From contig CAXIWQ010000095.1 in assembly GCA_964036275.1 (NCBI GenBank), positions 248,001-312,000 of the forward strand: a stretch of DNA of 64,000 nucleotides, read 5' to 3'. The stretch comes from Litoditis marina. Its lineage: Eukaryota; Nematoda; Chromadorea; Rhabditida; Rhabditidae. The position numbers and the translations under genes were made by a program. Positions 13,127 through 24,639 of this stretch are shown here, piece after piece. Below the pieces are notes generated by a model. It was not told the origin of the DNA. It made no database searches and worked only from the letters and a program-made list of their open reading frames with translations. Position 1 is the first letter of the stretch, and each line of letters starts with the position of its first letter.

Positions 13127-14061
13127 TAGCTGTGAGCAACAGACTTGATAGCCGTATGATTTTTTTTTTGTAGCTGCAAGTCAAAATGTCAATAACCGCG
13201 TTAATTCGTCTTTGTGGCTGTGCGCCACAGAATATATTGTCGTATTAGGTTTTTGTAGCTGGGAGCAACAGATTTGATAGCCGTATGAAATGTTCTCTGT
13301 AACTGCGAGGCAAAGAGTCAATAACCGCGTTAATTCGTCTTTTGTGGCTGTGCGCCACAGAATATATAGTCGTATTAGGTTTTTGTTGCTGGGAGCAACA
13401 GACTTGATAGCCGTATGAACTTTTCTCTGTAGCTGCAAGCCAACAAGTCGATAACCGCGATAATTTGTTTTTGTGGCTGTGCGCCACAGAATAGATTGTC
13501 GTATTAGGTTTTTGTAGCTGGGAGCAACAGATTTGATAGCCGTATGAAATATTCTCTGTAGCTGCAAGGCAAAGAGTCGATAACCGCGTCAATTCGTATT
13601 TTGTGGCTGTGCGCCACAGAATAGATAGTCGTATTAGGTTTTTGTAGCTGGGAGCAACATACTTGATAGCCGTATAACCTTTTTCCTGTAGCTGCACGGC
13701 AAAGAGTCAATAACCGCGTTAATTTGTCTTTTGTGGCTGTGCGCCACAGAATATAAAGTCGTATTAGGTTTTCGTAGCTGGGAGCAACAGACTTGATAGC
13801 CGTATGAACTTTTTCTGTAGCTGCAAGGCAAAGAGGTAATAACCGCGTTAATTTGTCTTTTGTGGCTGTGCGCCACAGAATAGATTGTCGTATCAGGTTT
13901 TTGTAGCTGGGAGCAACAGACTTGATAGCCGTATGAACTTTTTTCTGTAGCTGCAAGGCAAAGAGGTAATAACCGCGTTAATTTGTCTTTTGTGGCTGTG
14001 CGCCACAGAATAGATTGTCGTATCAGGTTTTTGTAGCTGGGAGCAACAGACTTGATAGCCG

Positions 14062-15437
14062 TATGAACTTTTTTCTGTAGCTGCAAGGCAAAGAGGTAAT
14101 AACCGCGTTAATTTGTCTTTTGTGGCTGTGCGCCATAGGATATAAAGTCGTATTAGGTTTTTGTAGCCATGAGCAACAGACTTGATAGCCGTATAAACTT
14201 TTTTCTGTAGCTGCAAGGCAAAGAGTCGATAACCGCGTTATATCGTATTTTGTGGCTGTGTGCCACAGAATAGATAGTTGTATTGGGTTTTTCTAGCTGG
14301 GAGCAACATACTTGATAGCCATATAAACTTTTTTCTGTAGCTGCACGGCAAAGAGTCAATAACCGCGTTAATTTGTCTTTTGTGGCTGTGCGCCACAGAA
14401 TATAAAGTCGTATTAGGTTTTTGTAGCTGGGAGCAACATACTTAATAGCCGTATAAACTTTTTTTCTGTAGCTGCAAGGCAAAGAGGTAATAACCGCGTT
14501 AATTTGTCTTTTGTGGCTGTGCGCCACAGAATATAAAGTCGTATTAGGTTTTTGTAGCTGGGAGCAACAGATTTGATAACCGTATGAAATGTTCTCTGTA
14601 ACTGCAAGGCAAAGAGTCAATAACCGCGTTAATTTGTCTTTTGTGGCTGTGCGCCACAGAATATAAAGTCGTATTAGGTTTTTGTAGCTGGGAGCAACAA
14701 ACTTGATAGCCGTACAAACTTTTTTTCTGTAGCTGCAAGGCAAAGAGGTAATAACCGCGTTAATTTGTCTTTTGTGGCTGTGCGCCACATAATAGATTGT
14801 CGTATCAGGTTTTTGTAGCTGGGAGCAACAGACTTGATAGCCGTATGAACTTTTCTCTGTAGCTGCAAGCCAACAAGTCGATAACCGCGATAATTCGTAT
14901 TTTGTGGCTGTGCGCCACAGAATAGATTGTCGTATTAGGTTTTTGTAGCTGGGAGCAACAGATTTGATAGCCGTATGAACTGTTCTTTGTAGCTGCAAGG
15001 GAAAGAGTCGATAACCGCGTTAATTCGTATTTTGTGGCTGTGCGCCACAGAATAGATAGTCGTATTAGGTTTTTGTAGCTGGGAGCAACATATTTGATAG
15101 CCGTATAACCTTTTTTCTGTAGCTGCACGGCAAAGAGTCAATAACCGCGTTAATTTGTCTTTTGTGGCTGTGCGCCACAGAATATAAAGTCGTATTAGGT
15201 TTTTGTAGCTGGGAGCAACAGACTTGATAGCCGTATGAACTTTTTTCTGTAGCTGCAAGGCAAAGAGGTAATAACCGCGTTAATTTGTCTTTTGTGGCTG
15301 TGCGCCACAGAATAGATTGTCGTATCAGGTTTTTGTAGCTGGGAGCAACAGACTTGATAGCCGTATGAACTTTTTTCTGTAGCTGCAAGGCAAAGAGGTA
15401 ATAACCGCGTTAATTTGTCTTTTGTGGCTGTGCGCCA
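14062..15437. repeat. Distant copy of 3,030-4,405
   Basis: This is the domain III partner of 3,030-4,405, with the same monomer order and the same T-tract lengths over nearly its whole length. Both partners carry the long variant AAACTTTTTTTCTG (near 3,424 and 14,456) and the rare CAAGGGAAAGAG. Adjacent flanks differ: left of it lie CGTATGAACTTTTTTC monomers, and right of it is another marker monomer at 15,465. The simplest readings are insertion of domain II into an older block, or transfer of this segment by long-range exchange. Confidence 0.8.
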
Positions 15438-17063
15438 TAGGATATAAAGTCGTATTAGGTTTTTGTAGCCATGAGCAACAGACTTGATAGCCGTATAAAC
15501 TTTTTTCTGTAGCTGCAAGGCAAAGAGTCGATAACCGCGTTATATCGTATTTTGTGGCTGTGTGCCACAGAATATAAAGTCGTATTAGGTTTTTGTAGCT
15601 GGGAGCAACATACTTAATAGCCGTATAAACTTTTTTTCTGTAGCTGCAAGGCAAAGAGGTAATAACCGCGTTAATTTGTCTTTTGTGGCTGTGCGCCACA
15701 GAATATAAAGTCGTATTAGGTTTTTGTAGCTGGGAGCAACAGATTTGATAACCGTATGAAATGTTCTCTGTAACTGCAAGGCAAAGAGTCAATAACCGCG
15801 TTAATTTGTATTTTGTGGCTGTGCGCCACAGAATATAAAGTCGTATTATGTTTTTGTAGTTGGAAGCAACAGACTTGATAGCCGTATGATTTTTTTTTTG
15901 TAGCTGCAAGTCAAAATGTCAATAACCGCGTTAATTCGTCTTTGTGGCTGTGCGCCTCAGAATAGATTGTCGTATTAGGTTTTTGTAGCTGGGAGCAACA
16001 GATTTGATAGCCGTATGAAATGTTCTCTGTAACTGCGAGGCAAAGAGTCAATAACCGCGTTAATTCGTCTTTTGTGGCTGTGCGCCACAGAATATATAGT
16101 CGTATTAGGTTTTTGTAGCTGGGAGCAACAAACTTGATAGCCGTATGAATTTTTCTCTGTAGCTGCAAGCCAACAAGTCGATAACCGCAATAATTTGTAT
16201 TTTGTGGCTGTGCGCCACAGAATAGATTGTCCGTATTAGGTTTTTGTAGCTGGGAGCAACGGATTTGATAGCCGTATGAACTGTTCTCTGTAGCTGCAAG
16301 GCAAAGAGTCAATAACCGCGTTAATTTGTCTTTTGTGGCTGTGCGCCACAGAATATAAAGTCGTATTGGGTTTTTCTAGCTGGGAGCAACATACTTGATA
16401 GCCATATAAACTTTTTTCTGTAGCTGCACGGCAAAGAGTCAATAACCGCGTTAATTTGTCTTTTGTGGCTGTGCGCCACAGAATATAAAGTCGTATTAGG
16501 TTTTTGTAGCTGGGAGCAACAGACTTGATAGCCGTACAAACTGTTTTTCTGTAGCTGCAAGGCAAAGAGGTAATAACCGCGTTAATTTGTCTTTTGTGGC
16601 TGTGCGCCACAGAATAGATTGTCGTATCAGGTTTTTGTAGCTGGGAGCAACAGACTTGATAGCCGTATGAACTTTTCTCTGTAGCTGCAAGCCAACAAGT
16701 CGATAACCGCGATAATTCGTATTTTGTGGCTGTGCGCCACAGAATAGATTGTCGTATTAGGTTTTTGTAGCTGGGAGCAACAGATTTGATAGCCGTATGA
16801 ACTTTTTTCTGTAGCTGCAAGGCAAAGAGGTAATAACCGCGTTAATTTGTCTTTTGTGGCTGTGCGCCACAGAATAGATTTCGTATCAGGTTTTTGTAGC
16901 TGGGAGCAACAGACTTGATAGCCGTATGAACTTTTTTCTGTAGCTGCAAGGCAAAGAGGTAATAACCGCGTTAATTTGTCTTTTGTGGCTGTGCGCCACA
17001 GAATAGATTGTCGTATCTGGTTTTTGTAGCTGGGAGCAACAGACTTGATAGCCGTATGAACTT

Positions 17064-19919
17064 TTTTCTGTAGCTGCAAGGCAAAGAGGTAATAACCGCG
17101 TTAATTTGTCTTTTGTGGCTGTGCGCCATAGGATATAAAGTCGTATTAGGTTTTTGTAGCCATGAGCAACAGACTTGATAGCCGTATAAACTTTTTTTTG
17201 TAGCTGCAAGGCAAAGAGTCGATAACCGCGTTATATCGTATTTTGTGGCTGTGTGCCACAGAATAGATAGTTGTATTGGGTTTTTCTAGCTGGGAGCAAC
17301 ATACTTGATAGCCATATAAACTTTTTTCTGTAGCTGCACGACAAAGAGTCAATAACCGCGTTAATTTGTCTTTTGTGGCTGTGCGCCACAGAATATAAAG
17401 TCGTATTAGGTTTTTGTAGCTGGGAGCAACAGACTTGATAGCCGTATACACTTTTTTTTCTGTAGCTGCAAGGCAAAGAGATAATAACCGCGTTAATTTG
17501 TCTTTTGTGGCTGTGCGCCACAGAATATAAAGTCGTATTAGGTTTTTGTAGCTGGGAGCAACAGATTTGATAGCCGTATGAAATGTTCTCTGTAACTGCA
17601 AGGCAAAGAGTCAATAACCGCGTTAATTTGTATTTTGTGGCTGTGCGCCACAGAATATAAAGTCGTATTATGTTTTTGTAGTTGGAAGCAACAGACTTGA
17701 TAGCCGTATGATTTTTTTTTGTAGCTGCAAGTCAAAATGTCAATAACCGCGTTAATTCGTCTTTGTGGCTGTGCGCCACAGAATAGATTGTCGTATTAGG
17801 TTTTTGTAGCTGGGAGCAACAAATTTGATAGCCGTATGAAATGTTCTCTGTAACTGCGAGGCAAAGAGTCAATAACCGCGTTAATTCGTCTTTTGTGGCT
17901 GTGCGCCACAGAATATATAGTCGTATTAGGTTTTTGTAGCTGGGAGCAACAGACTTGATAGCCGTATGAACTTTTCTCTGTAGCTGCAAGCCAACAAGTC
18001 GATAACCGCGATAATTTGTATTTTCTGGCTGTGCGCCACAGAATAGATTGTCGTATTAGGTTTTTGTAGCTGGGAGCAACAGATTTGATAGCCGTATGAA
18101 CTGTTCTCTGTAGCTGCAAGGCAAAGAGTCGATAACCGCGTCAATTCGTATTTTGTGGCTGTGCGCCACAGAATAGATAGTCGTATTAGGTTTTTGTAGC
18201 TGGGAGCAACATACTTGGTAGCCGTATAACCTTTTTCCTGTAGCTGCACGGCAAAGAGTCAATAACCGCGTTAATTTGTCTTTTGTGGCTGTGCGCCACA
18301 GAATATGAAGTCGTATTAGGTTTTTGTAGCTGGGAGCAACAGACTTGATGGCCGTATGAACTTTTTTCTGTAGCTGCAAGGCAAAGAAGTAATAACCGCG
18401 TTAATTTGTCTTTTGTGGCTGTGCGCCACAGAATATATTGTCGTATCAGGTTTTTGTAGCTGGGAGCAACAGACTTGATAGCCGTATGAATTTTTTTCTG
18501 TAGCTGCAAGGCAAAGAGGTAATAACCGCGTTAATTTGTCTTTTGTGGCTGTGCGCCATAGGATATAAAGTCGTATTAGGTTTTTGTAGCCATGAGCAAC
18601 AGACTTGATAGCCGTATAAACTTTTTTTTGTAGCTGCAAGGCAAAGAGTCGATAACCGCGTTATATCGTATTTTGTGGCTGTGTGCCACAGAATAGATAG
18701 TTGTATTGGGTTTTTCTAGCTGGGAGCAACATACTTGATAGCCATATAAACTTTTTTCTGTAGCTGCACGGCAAAGAGTCAATAACCGCGTTAATTTGTC
18801 TTTTGTGGCTGTGCGCCACAGAATATAAAGTCGTATTAGGTTTTTGTAGCTGGGAGCAACAGACTTGATAGCCGTATAAACTTTTTTTCTGTAGCTGCAA
18901 GGCAAAGAGATAATAACCGCGTTAATTTGTCTTTTGTGGCTGTGCGCCACAGAATATAAAGTCGTATTAGGTTTTTGTAGCTGGGAGCAACAGATTTGAT
19001 AGCCGTATGAAATGTTCTCTGTAACTGCAAGGCAAAGAGTCAATAACCGCGTTAATTTGTATTTTGTGGCTGTGCGCCACAGAATATAAAGTCGTATTAT
19101 GTTTTTGTAGTTGGAAGCAACAGACTTGATAGCCGTAATTTTTTTTTTGTAGCTGCAAGTCAAAATGTCAATAACCGCGTTAATTCGTCTTTGTGGCTGT
19201 GCGCCACAGAATAGATTGTCGTATTAGGTTTTTGTAGCTGGGAGCAACAGATTTGATAGCCGTATGAAATGTTCTCTGTAACTGCGAGGCAAAGAGTCAA
19301 TAACCGCGTTAATTTGTCTTTTGTGGCTGTGCGCCACAGAATATATAGTCGTATTAGGTTTTTGTAGCTGGGAGCAACAGACTTGATAGCCGTATGAACT
19401 TTTCTCTGTAGCTGCAAGCCAACAAGTCGATAACCGCGATAATTTGTATTTTCTGGCTGTGCGCCACAGAATAGATTGTCGTATTAGGTTTTTGTAGCTG
19501 GGAGCAACAGATTTGATAGCCGTATGAACTGTTCTCTGTAGCTGCAAGGCAAAGAGTCGATAACCGCGTCAATTCGTATTTTGTGGCTGTGCGCCACAGA
19601 ATAGATAGTCGTATTAGGTTTTTGTAGCTGGGAGCAACATACTTGGTAGCCGTATAACCTTTTTCCTGTAGCTGCACGGCAAAGAGTCAATAACCGCGTT
19701 AATTTGTCTTTTGTGGCTGTGCGCCACAGAATATGAAGTCGTATTAGGTTTTTGTAGCTGGGAGCAACAGACTTGATGGCCGTATGAACTTTTTTCTGTA
19801 GCTGCAAGGCAAAGAAGTAATAACCGCGTTAATTTGTCTTTTGTGGCTGTGCGCCACAGAATATATTGTCGTATCAGGTTTTTGTAGCTGGGAGCAACAG
19901 ACTTGATAGCCGTATGAAC
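17064..19919. repeat. ~1,428 bp (11-monomer) tandem duplication
   Basis: Copy 1 is about 17,064-18,491 and copy 2 about 18,492-19,919. Shared private variants include ACTTGGTAGCC (near 18,213 and 19,641), TTGATGGCCG (near 18,346 and 19,774), TTTTCTGGCTGTGCG (near 18,022 and 19,450) and AAGAAGTAATAACC (near 18,386 and 19,814). The left edge is blurred because the neighbouring monomers belong to the same variant. The right edge is sharp: CGTATGAATTTTTTTC near 18,488 against CGTATGAACTTTTCTC near 19,916. Confidence 0.82.
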
Positions 19920-20674
19920 TTTTCTCTGTAGCTGCAAGCCAACAAGTCGATAACCGCGATATTTCGTGTTTTGTGGCTGTGCGCCACAGAATAGATTGTC
20001 GTATTAGGTTTTTGTAGCTGGGAGCGACAGATTTGATAGCCGTATGAACTGTTCTCTGTAGCTGCAAGCCAAAGAGACGATAACCGCGTTAATTCGTATT
20101 TTGTGGCTGTGCGCCACATAATAGATAGTCGTATTAGGTTTTTGTATCTGGGAGCAACAGACTTGATAGCCGTATGAACTGTTCTCTGTAGTTGCAAGGC
20201 AAAGAGTCGATAACCGCGTTAATTCGTATTTTGTGGATGTGCGCCACGGAATAGATTGTCGTATTAGGTTTTTGTAGCTGGGAGCAACATACTCGATAGC
20301 CGTATAAACTTTTTTATATAGCTGCACGGTAAAGAGTCAATAACCGCGTTAATTTGTCTTTTGTGGCTGTGCGCCACAGAATAGTAAGTCGTATTAGGTT
20401 TTTTGTAGCTGGGAGCAACAGACTTGATAGCCGTATAAACTTTTTTCTGTAGCTGCAAGGCAAAGAGTCAATAACCGCGTTAATTCGTCTTTTGTGGCTG
20501 TGTGCCACAGAAAATATAGTTGTATTTGGTTTTTCTAGCTGGGAGCAACGTACTGATTGCCGTATGAGTTTTTTTTCTGTAACTGCAAGCCGAAGAGTCG
20601 ATAACCGCGTTAATTCGTATTTCGTGGCTGTGCGCCACAGAATAGATAATCGTATTAGGTTTTTGTAGCTGGGA
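19920..20674. repeat. Island of diverged monomers
   Basis: About six monomers that carry many substitutions not shared with neighbours: GAGACGATAACC near 20,091, CGCCACATAATAG near 20,112, GTGGATGTGCGCCACGG near 20,233, ACTCGATAGCC near 20,291, TTTATATAGCTGCACGGTAAAG near 20,313-20,334, and CGTACTGATTGCCG near 20,550. Monomer length and order are kept, so this is still the same satellite. The block separates domain III material from domain II-like material to its right. Such islands are expected where homogenisation is less active, for example an old junction between blocks. No gene. Confidence 0.65.
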
Positions 20675-23600
20675 GCAACAGACTTGATAGCCGTATAAAC
20701 TTTTTTCTGTAGCTGCAAGGCAAAGAGTCAATAACCGCGTTAATTTGTCTTTTGTGGTTGTGCGCCACAGAATATAAAGTCGTATTAGGTTTTTGTAGTT
20801 GGGAGCAACAGACTTGATAGCCGTATGATTTTTTTTCTGTAGGTGCAAGGCAAAGAGTCAATAACCGCGTTAATTTGTATTTGGTGGATGTGCGCCACAA
20901 AATAGATTGTCGTATTAGGTTTTTGTAACTGGGAGCAACAGACTTGATAGCCGTATGAACTTTTTTCTGTAGCTGCAAGGCAAAGAGTCAATAACCGCGT
21001 TAAGTCGTCTTTTGTGGCTGTGCGCCACAGAATATACAGTCGTCTTAGGTTTTTGTATCTGGGAGCAACAGACTTGATAGCCGTATGAACTTTTTTCTGT
21101 AGCTGCAAGGCAAAGAGTCAATAACCGCGTTAAGTCGTCTTTTGTGGCTGTGCGCCACAGAATATATAGTCGTGTTAGGTCTTTGTAGCTGGGAGCAACA
21201 TACTTGATAGCCGTATAAACTTTTTTTTGTAGCTTTACGGCAAAGAGTCAATAACCGCGTTAATTTGTCTTTTGTGGCTGTGCGCCACAGAATATGAAGT
21301 CGTATTAGGTTTTTGTAGCTGGGAGCAACAGACTTGATAGCCGCATAAACTTTTCTCTGTAACTGCAAGCCAAAAAGTCGATAGCCGCGTTAATTCGTAT
21401 TTTGTGGCTGTGCGCCACAGAATAGATTGTCGTATTAGGTGTTTGTATCTGGGAGCAACAGATTTGATAGCCGTATGAACTTTTCTCTTTAACTGCAAGC
21501 CAAAAAGTCGATAACCGCGTTAATTCGTATTTTGTGGCTGTGCGCCACAGAATAGATTGTCGTATTAGGTGTTTGTATCTGGGAGCAACAGATTCGATAG
21601 CCGTATGAAATATTCTCTGTAACTGCGAGGCAAAGAGTCAATAACCGCGTTAATTCGTCTTTTGTGGCTGTGCGCCACAGAATATATAGTCGTATTAGGT
21701 TTTTGTAGCTGGGAGCAACAGACTTGATAGCCGTATGATTTTTTTTTGTAGCTGCAAGTCAAAATGTCAATAACCGCGTTAATTCGTCTTTGTGGCTGTG
21801 CGCCACAGAATAGATTGTCGTGTTAGGTTTTTGTAGCTGGGAGCAACAGATTTGATAGCCGTATGAAATGTTCTCTGTAGCTGCAAGGCAAAGAGTCAAT
21901 AACCGCGTTAATTCGTATTTTGTGGCTGTGTGCCACAGAAAAGATAGTTGTATTAGGTTTTTGTAGTTGGGAGCAACAGACTTGATTGCCGTATGAGTTT
22001 TTTTTTTCTGTAACTGCAAGCCGAAGAGTCGATAACCGCGTTAATTCGTATTTCGTGGCTGTGCGCCACAGAATAGATAATCGTATTAGGTTTTTGTAGC
22101 TGGGAGCAACAGACTTGATAGCCGTATAAACTTTTTTCTGTAGCTGCAAGGCAAAGAGTCAATAACCGCGTTAATTTGTCTTTTGTGGTTGTGCGCCACA
22201 GAATATAAAGTCGTATTAGGTTTTTGTAGCTGGGAGCAACAGACTTGATAGCCGCATAAACTTTTCTCTGTAACTGCAAGCCAAAAAGTCGATAGCCGCG
22301 TTAATTCGTATTTTGTGGCTGTGCGCCACAGAATAGATTGTCGTATTAGGTGTTTGTATCTGGGAGCAACAAATTTGATAGCCGTATGAACTTTTCTCTT
22401 TAACTGCAAGCCAAAAAGTCGATAACCGCGTTAATTCGTATTTTGTGGCTGTGCGCCACAGAATAGATTGTCGTATTAGGTGTTTGTATCTGGGAGCAAC
22501 AGATTCGATAGCCGTATGAAATATTCTCTGTAACTGCGAGGCAAAGAGTCAATAACCGCGTTAATTCGTCTTTTGTGGCTGTGCGCCACAGAATATATAG
22601 TCGTATTAGGTTTTTGTAGCTGGGAGCAACAGACTTGATAGCCGTATGATTTTTTTTTGTAGCTGCAAGTCAAAATGTCAATAACCGCGTTAATTCGTCT
22701 TTGTGGCTGTGCGCCACAGAATAGATTGTCGTGTTAGGTTTTTGTAGCTGGGAGCAACAGATTTGATAGCCGTATGAAATGTTCTCTGTAGCTGCAAGGC
22801 AAAGAGTCAATAACCGCGTTAATTCGTATTTTGTGGCTGTGTGCCACAGAAAAGATAGTTGTATTAGGTTTTTGTAGTTGGGAGCAACAGACTTGATTGC
22901 CGTATGAGTTTTTTTTTCTGTAACTGCAAGCCGAAGAGTCGATAACCGCGTTAATTCGTATTTCGTGGCTGTGCGCCACAGAATAGATAATCGTATTAGG
23001 TTTTTGTAGCTGGGAGCAACAGACTTGATAGCCGTATAAACTTTTTTCTGTAGCTGCAAGGCAAAGAGTCAATAACCGCGTTAATTTGTCTTTTGTGGTT
23101 GTGCGCCACAGAATATAAAGTCGTATTAGGTTTTTGTAGTTGGGAGCAACAGACTTGATAGCCGTATGATTTTTTTTCTGTAGGTGCAAGGCAAAGAGTC
23201 AATAACCGCGTTAATTTGTATTTGGTGGATGTGCGCCACAAAATAGATTGTCGTATTAGGTTTTTGTAGCTGGGAGCAACAGACTTGATAGCCGTATGAA
23301 CTTTTTTCTGTAGCTGCAAGGCAAAGAGTCAATAACCGCGTTAAGTCGTCTTTTGTGGCTGTGCGCCACAGAATATATAGTCGTGTTAGGTCTTTGTAGC
23401 TGGGAGCAACAGACTTGATAGCCGTATAAACTTTTTTTTGTAGCTTTACGGCAAAGAGTCAATAACCGCGTTAATTTGTCTTTTGTGGCTGTGCGCCACA
23501 GAATATGAAGTCGTATTAGGTTTTTGTAGCTGGGAGCAACAGACTTGATAGCCGCATAAACTTTTCTCTGCAACTGCAAGCCAAAAAGTCGATAGCCGCG

Positions 23601-24190
23601 TTAATTCGTATTTTGTGGCTGTGCGCCACAGAATAGATTGTCGTATTAGGTGTTTGTATCTGGGAGCAACAGATTTGATAGCCGTATGAACTTTTCTCTT
23701 TAACTGCAAGCCAAAAAGTCGATAACCGCGTTAATTCGTATTTTGTGGCTGTGCGCCACAGAATAGATTGTCGTATTAGGTGTTTGTATCTGGGAGCAAC
23801 AGATTCGATAGCCGTATGAAATATTCTCTGTAACTGCGAGGCAAAGAGTCAATAACCGCGTTAATTCGTCTTTTGTGGCTGTGCGCCACAGAATATATAG
23901 TCGTATTAGGTTTTTGTAGCTGGGAGCAACAGACTTGATAGCCGTATGAACTTTTCTCTGTAGCTGCAAGCCAACAAGTCGATAACCGCGATAATTTGTT
24001 TTTGTGGCTGTGCTCCACATAATAGATTGTCGTATTAGGTTTTTGTAGCTGGGAGCAACAGATTTGATAGCCGTATGAAATATTCTCTGTAGCTGCAAGG
24101 CAAAGAGTCGATAACCGCGTCAATTCGTATTTTGTGGCTGTGCGCCACAGAATAGATAGTCGTATTAGGTTTTTGTAGCTGGGAGCAACA
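20675..24190. repeat. Domain IV: domain II-like variant block
   Basis: TTTGTATCTGGG, TTTAACTGCAAGCC and TTTACGGCAAAG variants of domain II recur. The stretch from about 20,675 to 21,810 follows 8,207-9,341 monomer by monomer at an offset of about 12,468 bp. It also has its own private variants, such as GTCGATAGCCGCG (21,379, 22,290, 23,589) and GTCGTGTTAGG, and contains a ~911 bp tandem repeat. It ends where TATAACCTTTTTCC and TTTTCGTAGC variants of domain V begin, near 24,190. No gene. Confidence 0.75.
21290..23138. repeat. ~911 bp (7-monomer) tandem repeat
   Basis: About 21,290-22,200 is repeated at about 22,201-23,138. Matched variants are GTCGATAGCCGCG (21,379 and 22,290), CAGATTCGATAGCC (21,588 and 22,499), GTCGTGTTAGG (21,818 and 22,729) and CTTGATTGCCGTATGAG (near 21,981 and 22,892). 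The T tract after ATGAG differs by one base between copies. They part at 22,229/23,139, where GTAGCTGGG faces GTAGTTGGG. A further CAGATTCGATAGCC monomer at about 23,801 suggests a third, less complete unit. Confidence 0.78.
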
Positions 24191-24639
24191 TACTTGATAG
24201 CCGTATAACCTTTTTCCTGTAGCTGCACGGCAAAGAGTCAATAACCGCGTTAATTTGTCTTTTGTGGCTGTGCGCCACAGAATATAAAGTCGTATTAGGT
24301 TTTCGTAGCTGGGAGCAACAGACTTGATAGCCGTAGGAACTTTTTTCTGTAGCTGCAAGGCAAAGAGGTAATAACCGCGTTAATTTGTCTTTTGTGGCTG
24401 TGCGCCACAGAATAGATTGTCGTATCAGGTTTTTGTAGCTGGGAGCAACAGACTTGATAGCCGTATGAACTTTTCTCTGTAGCTGCAAGCCAACAAGTCG
24501 ATAACCGCGATATTTCGTGTTTTGTGGCTGTGCGCCACAGAATATAAAGTCGTATTAGGTTTTCGTAGCTGGGAGCAACAGACTTGATAGCCGTATGATT
24601 TTTTTCTGTAGCTGCAAGGCAAAGAGTCAATAACCGCGT

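Larger units (their letters stand above)
4407..13640. repeat. Domain II: variant block with TTTGTATCTGGG and TTTAACTGCAAGCC monomers
   Basis: About 71 monomers dominated by variants rare or absent in domains I and III: GGTGTTTGTATCTGGG, CTCTTTAACTGCAAGCC, AAAAAGTCG, GCCGCATAAAC and GTTGCTGGGAGCAAC. The block contains a ~2,985 bp tandem duplication (4,287-10,213) and an overlapping 1,556 bp repeat (9,560-13,126). The left edge is a short transition: monomers between 4,407 and 4,550 still look like domain I. The right edge is where TATAACCTTTTTCCTG variants return, near 13,676. No gene. Confidence 0.78.
13640..19919. repeat. Domain III: return to domain I-type monomers
   Basis: The CCATGAG marker reappears (GTAGCC at 14,163, 15,465, 17,156 and 18,586) together with the same partner monomers as domain I. 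Spacings of 1,302, 1,691 and 1,430 bp are ten, thirteen and eleven monomers. The block contains a distant copy of 3,030-4,405 (at 14,062-15,437) and an adjacent ~1,428 bp duplication (17,064-19,919). I saw none of the TTTGTATCTGGG variants typical of domain II here. No gene. Confidence 0.75.
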
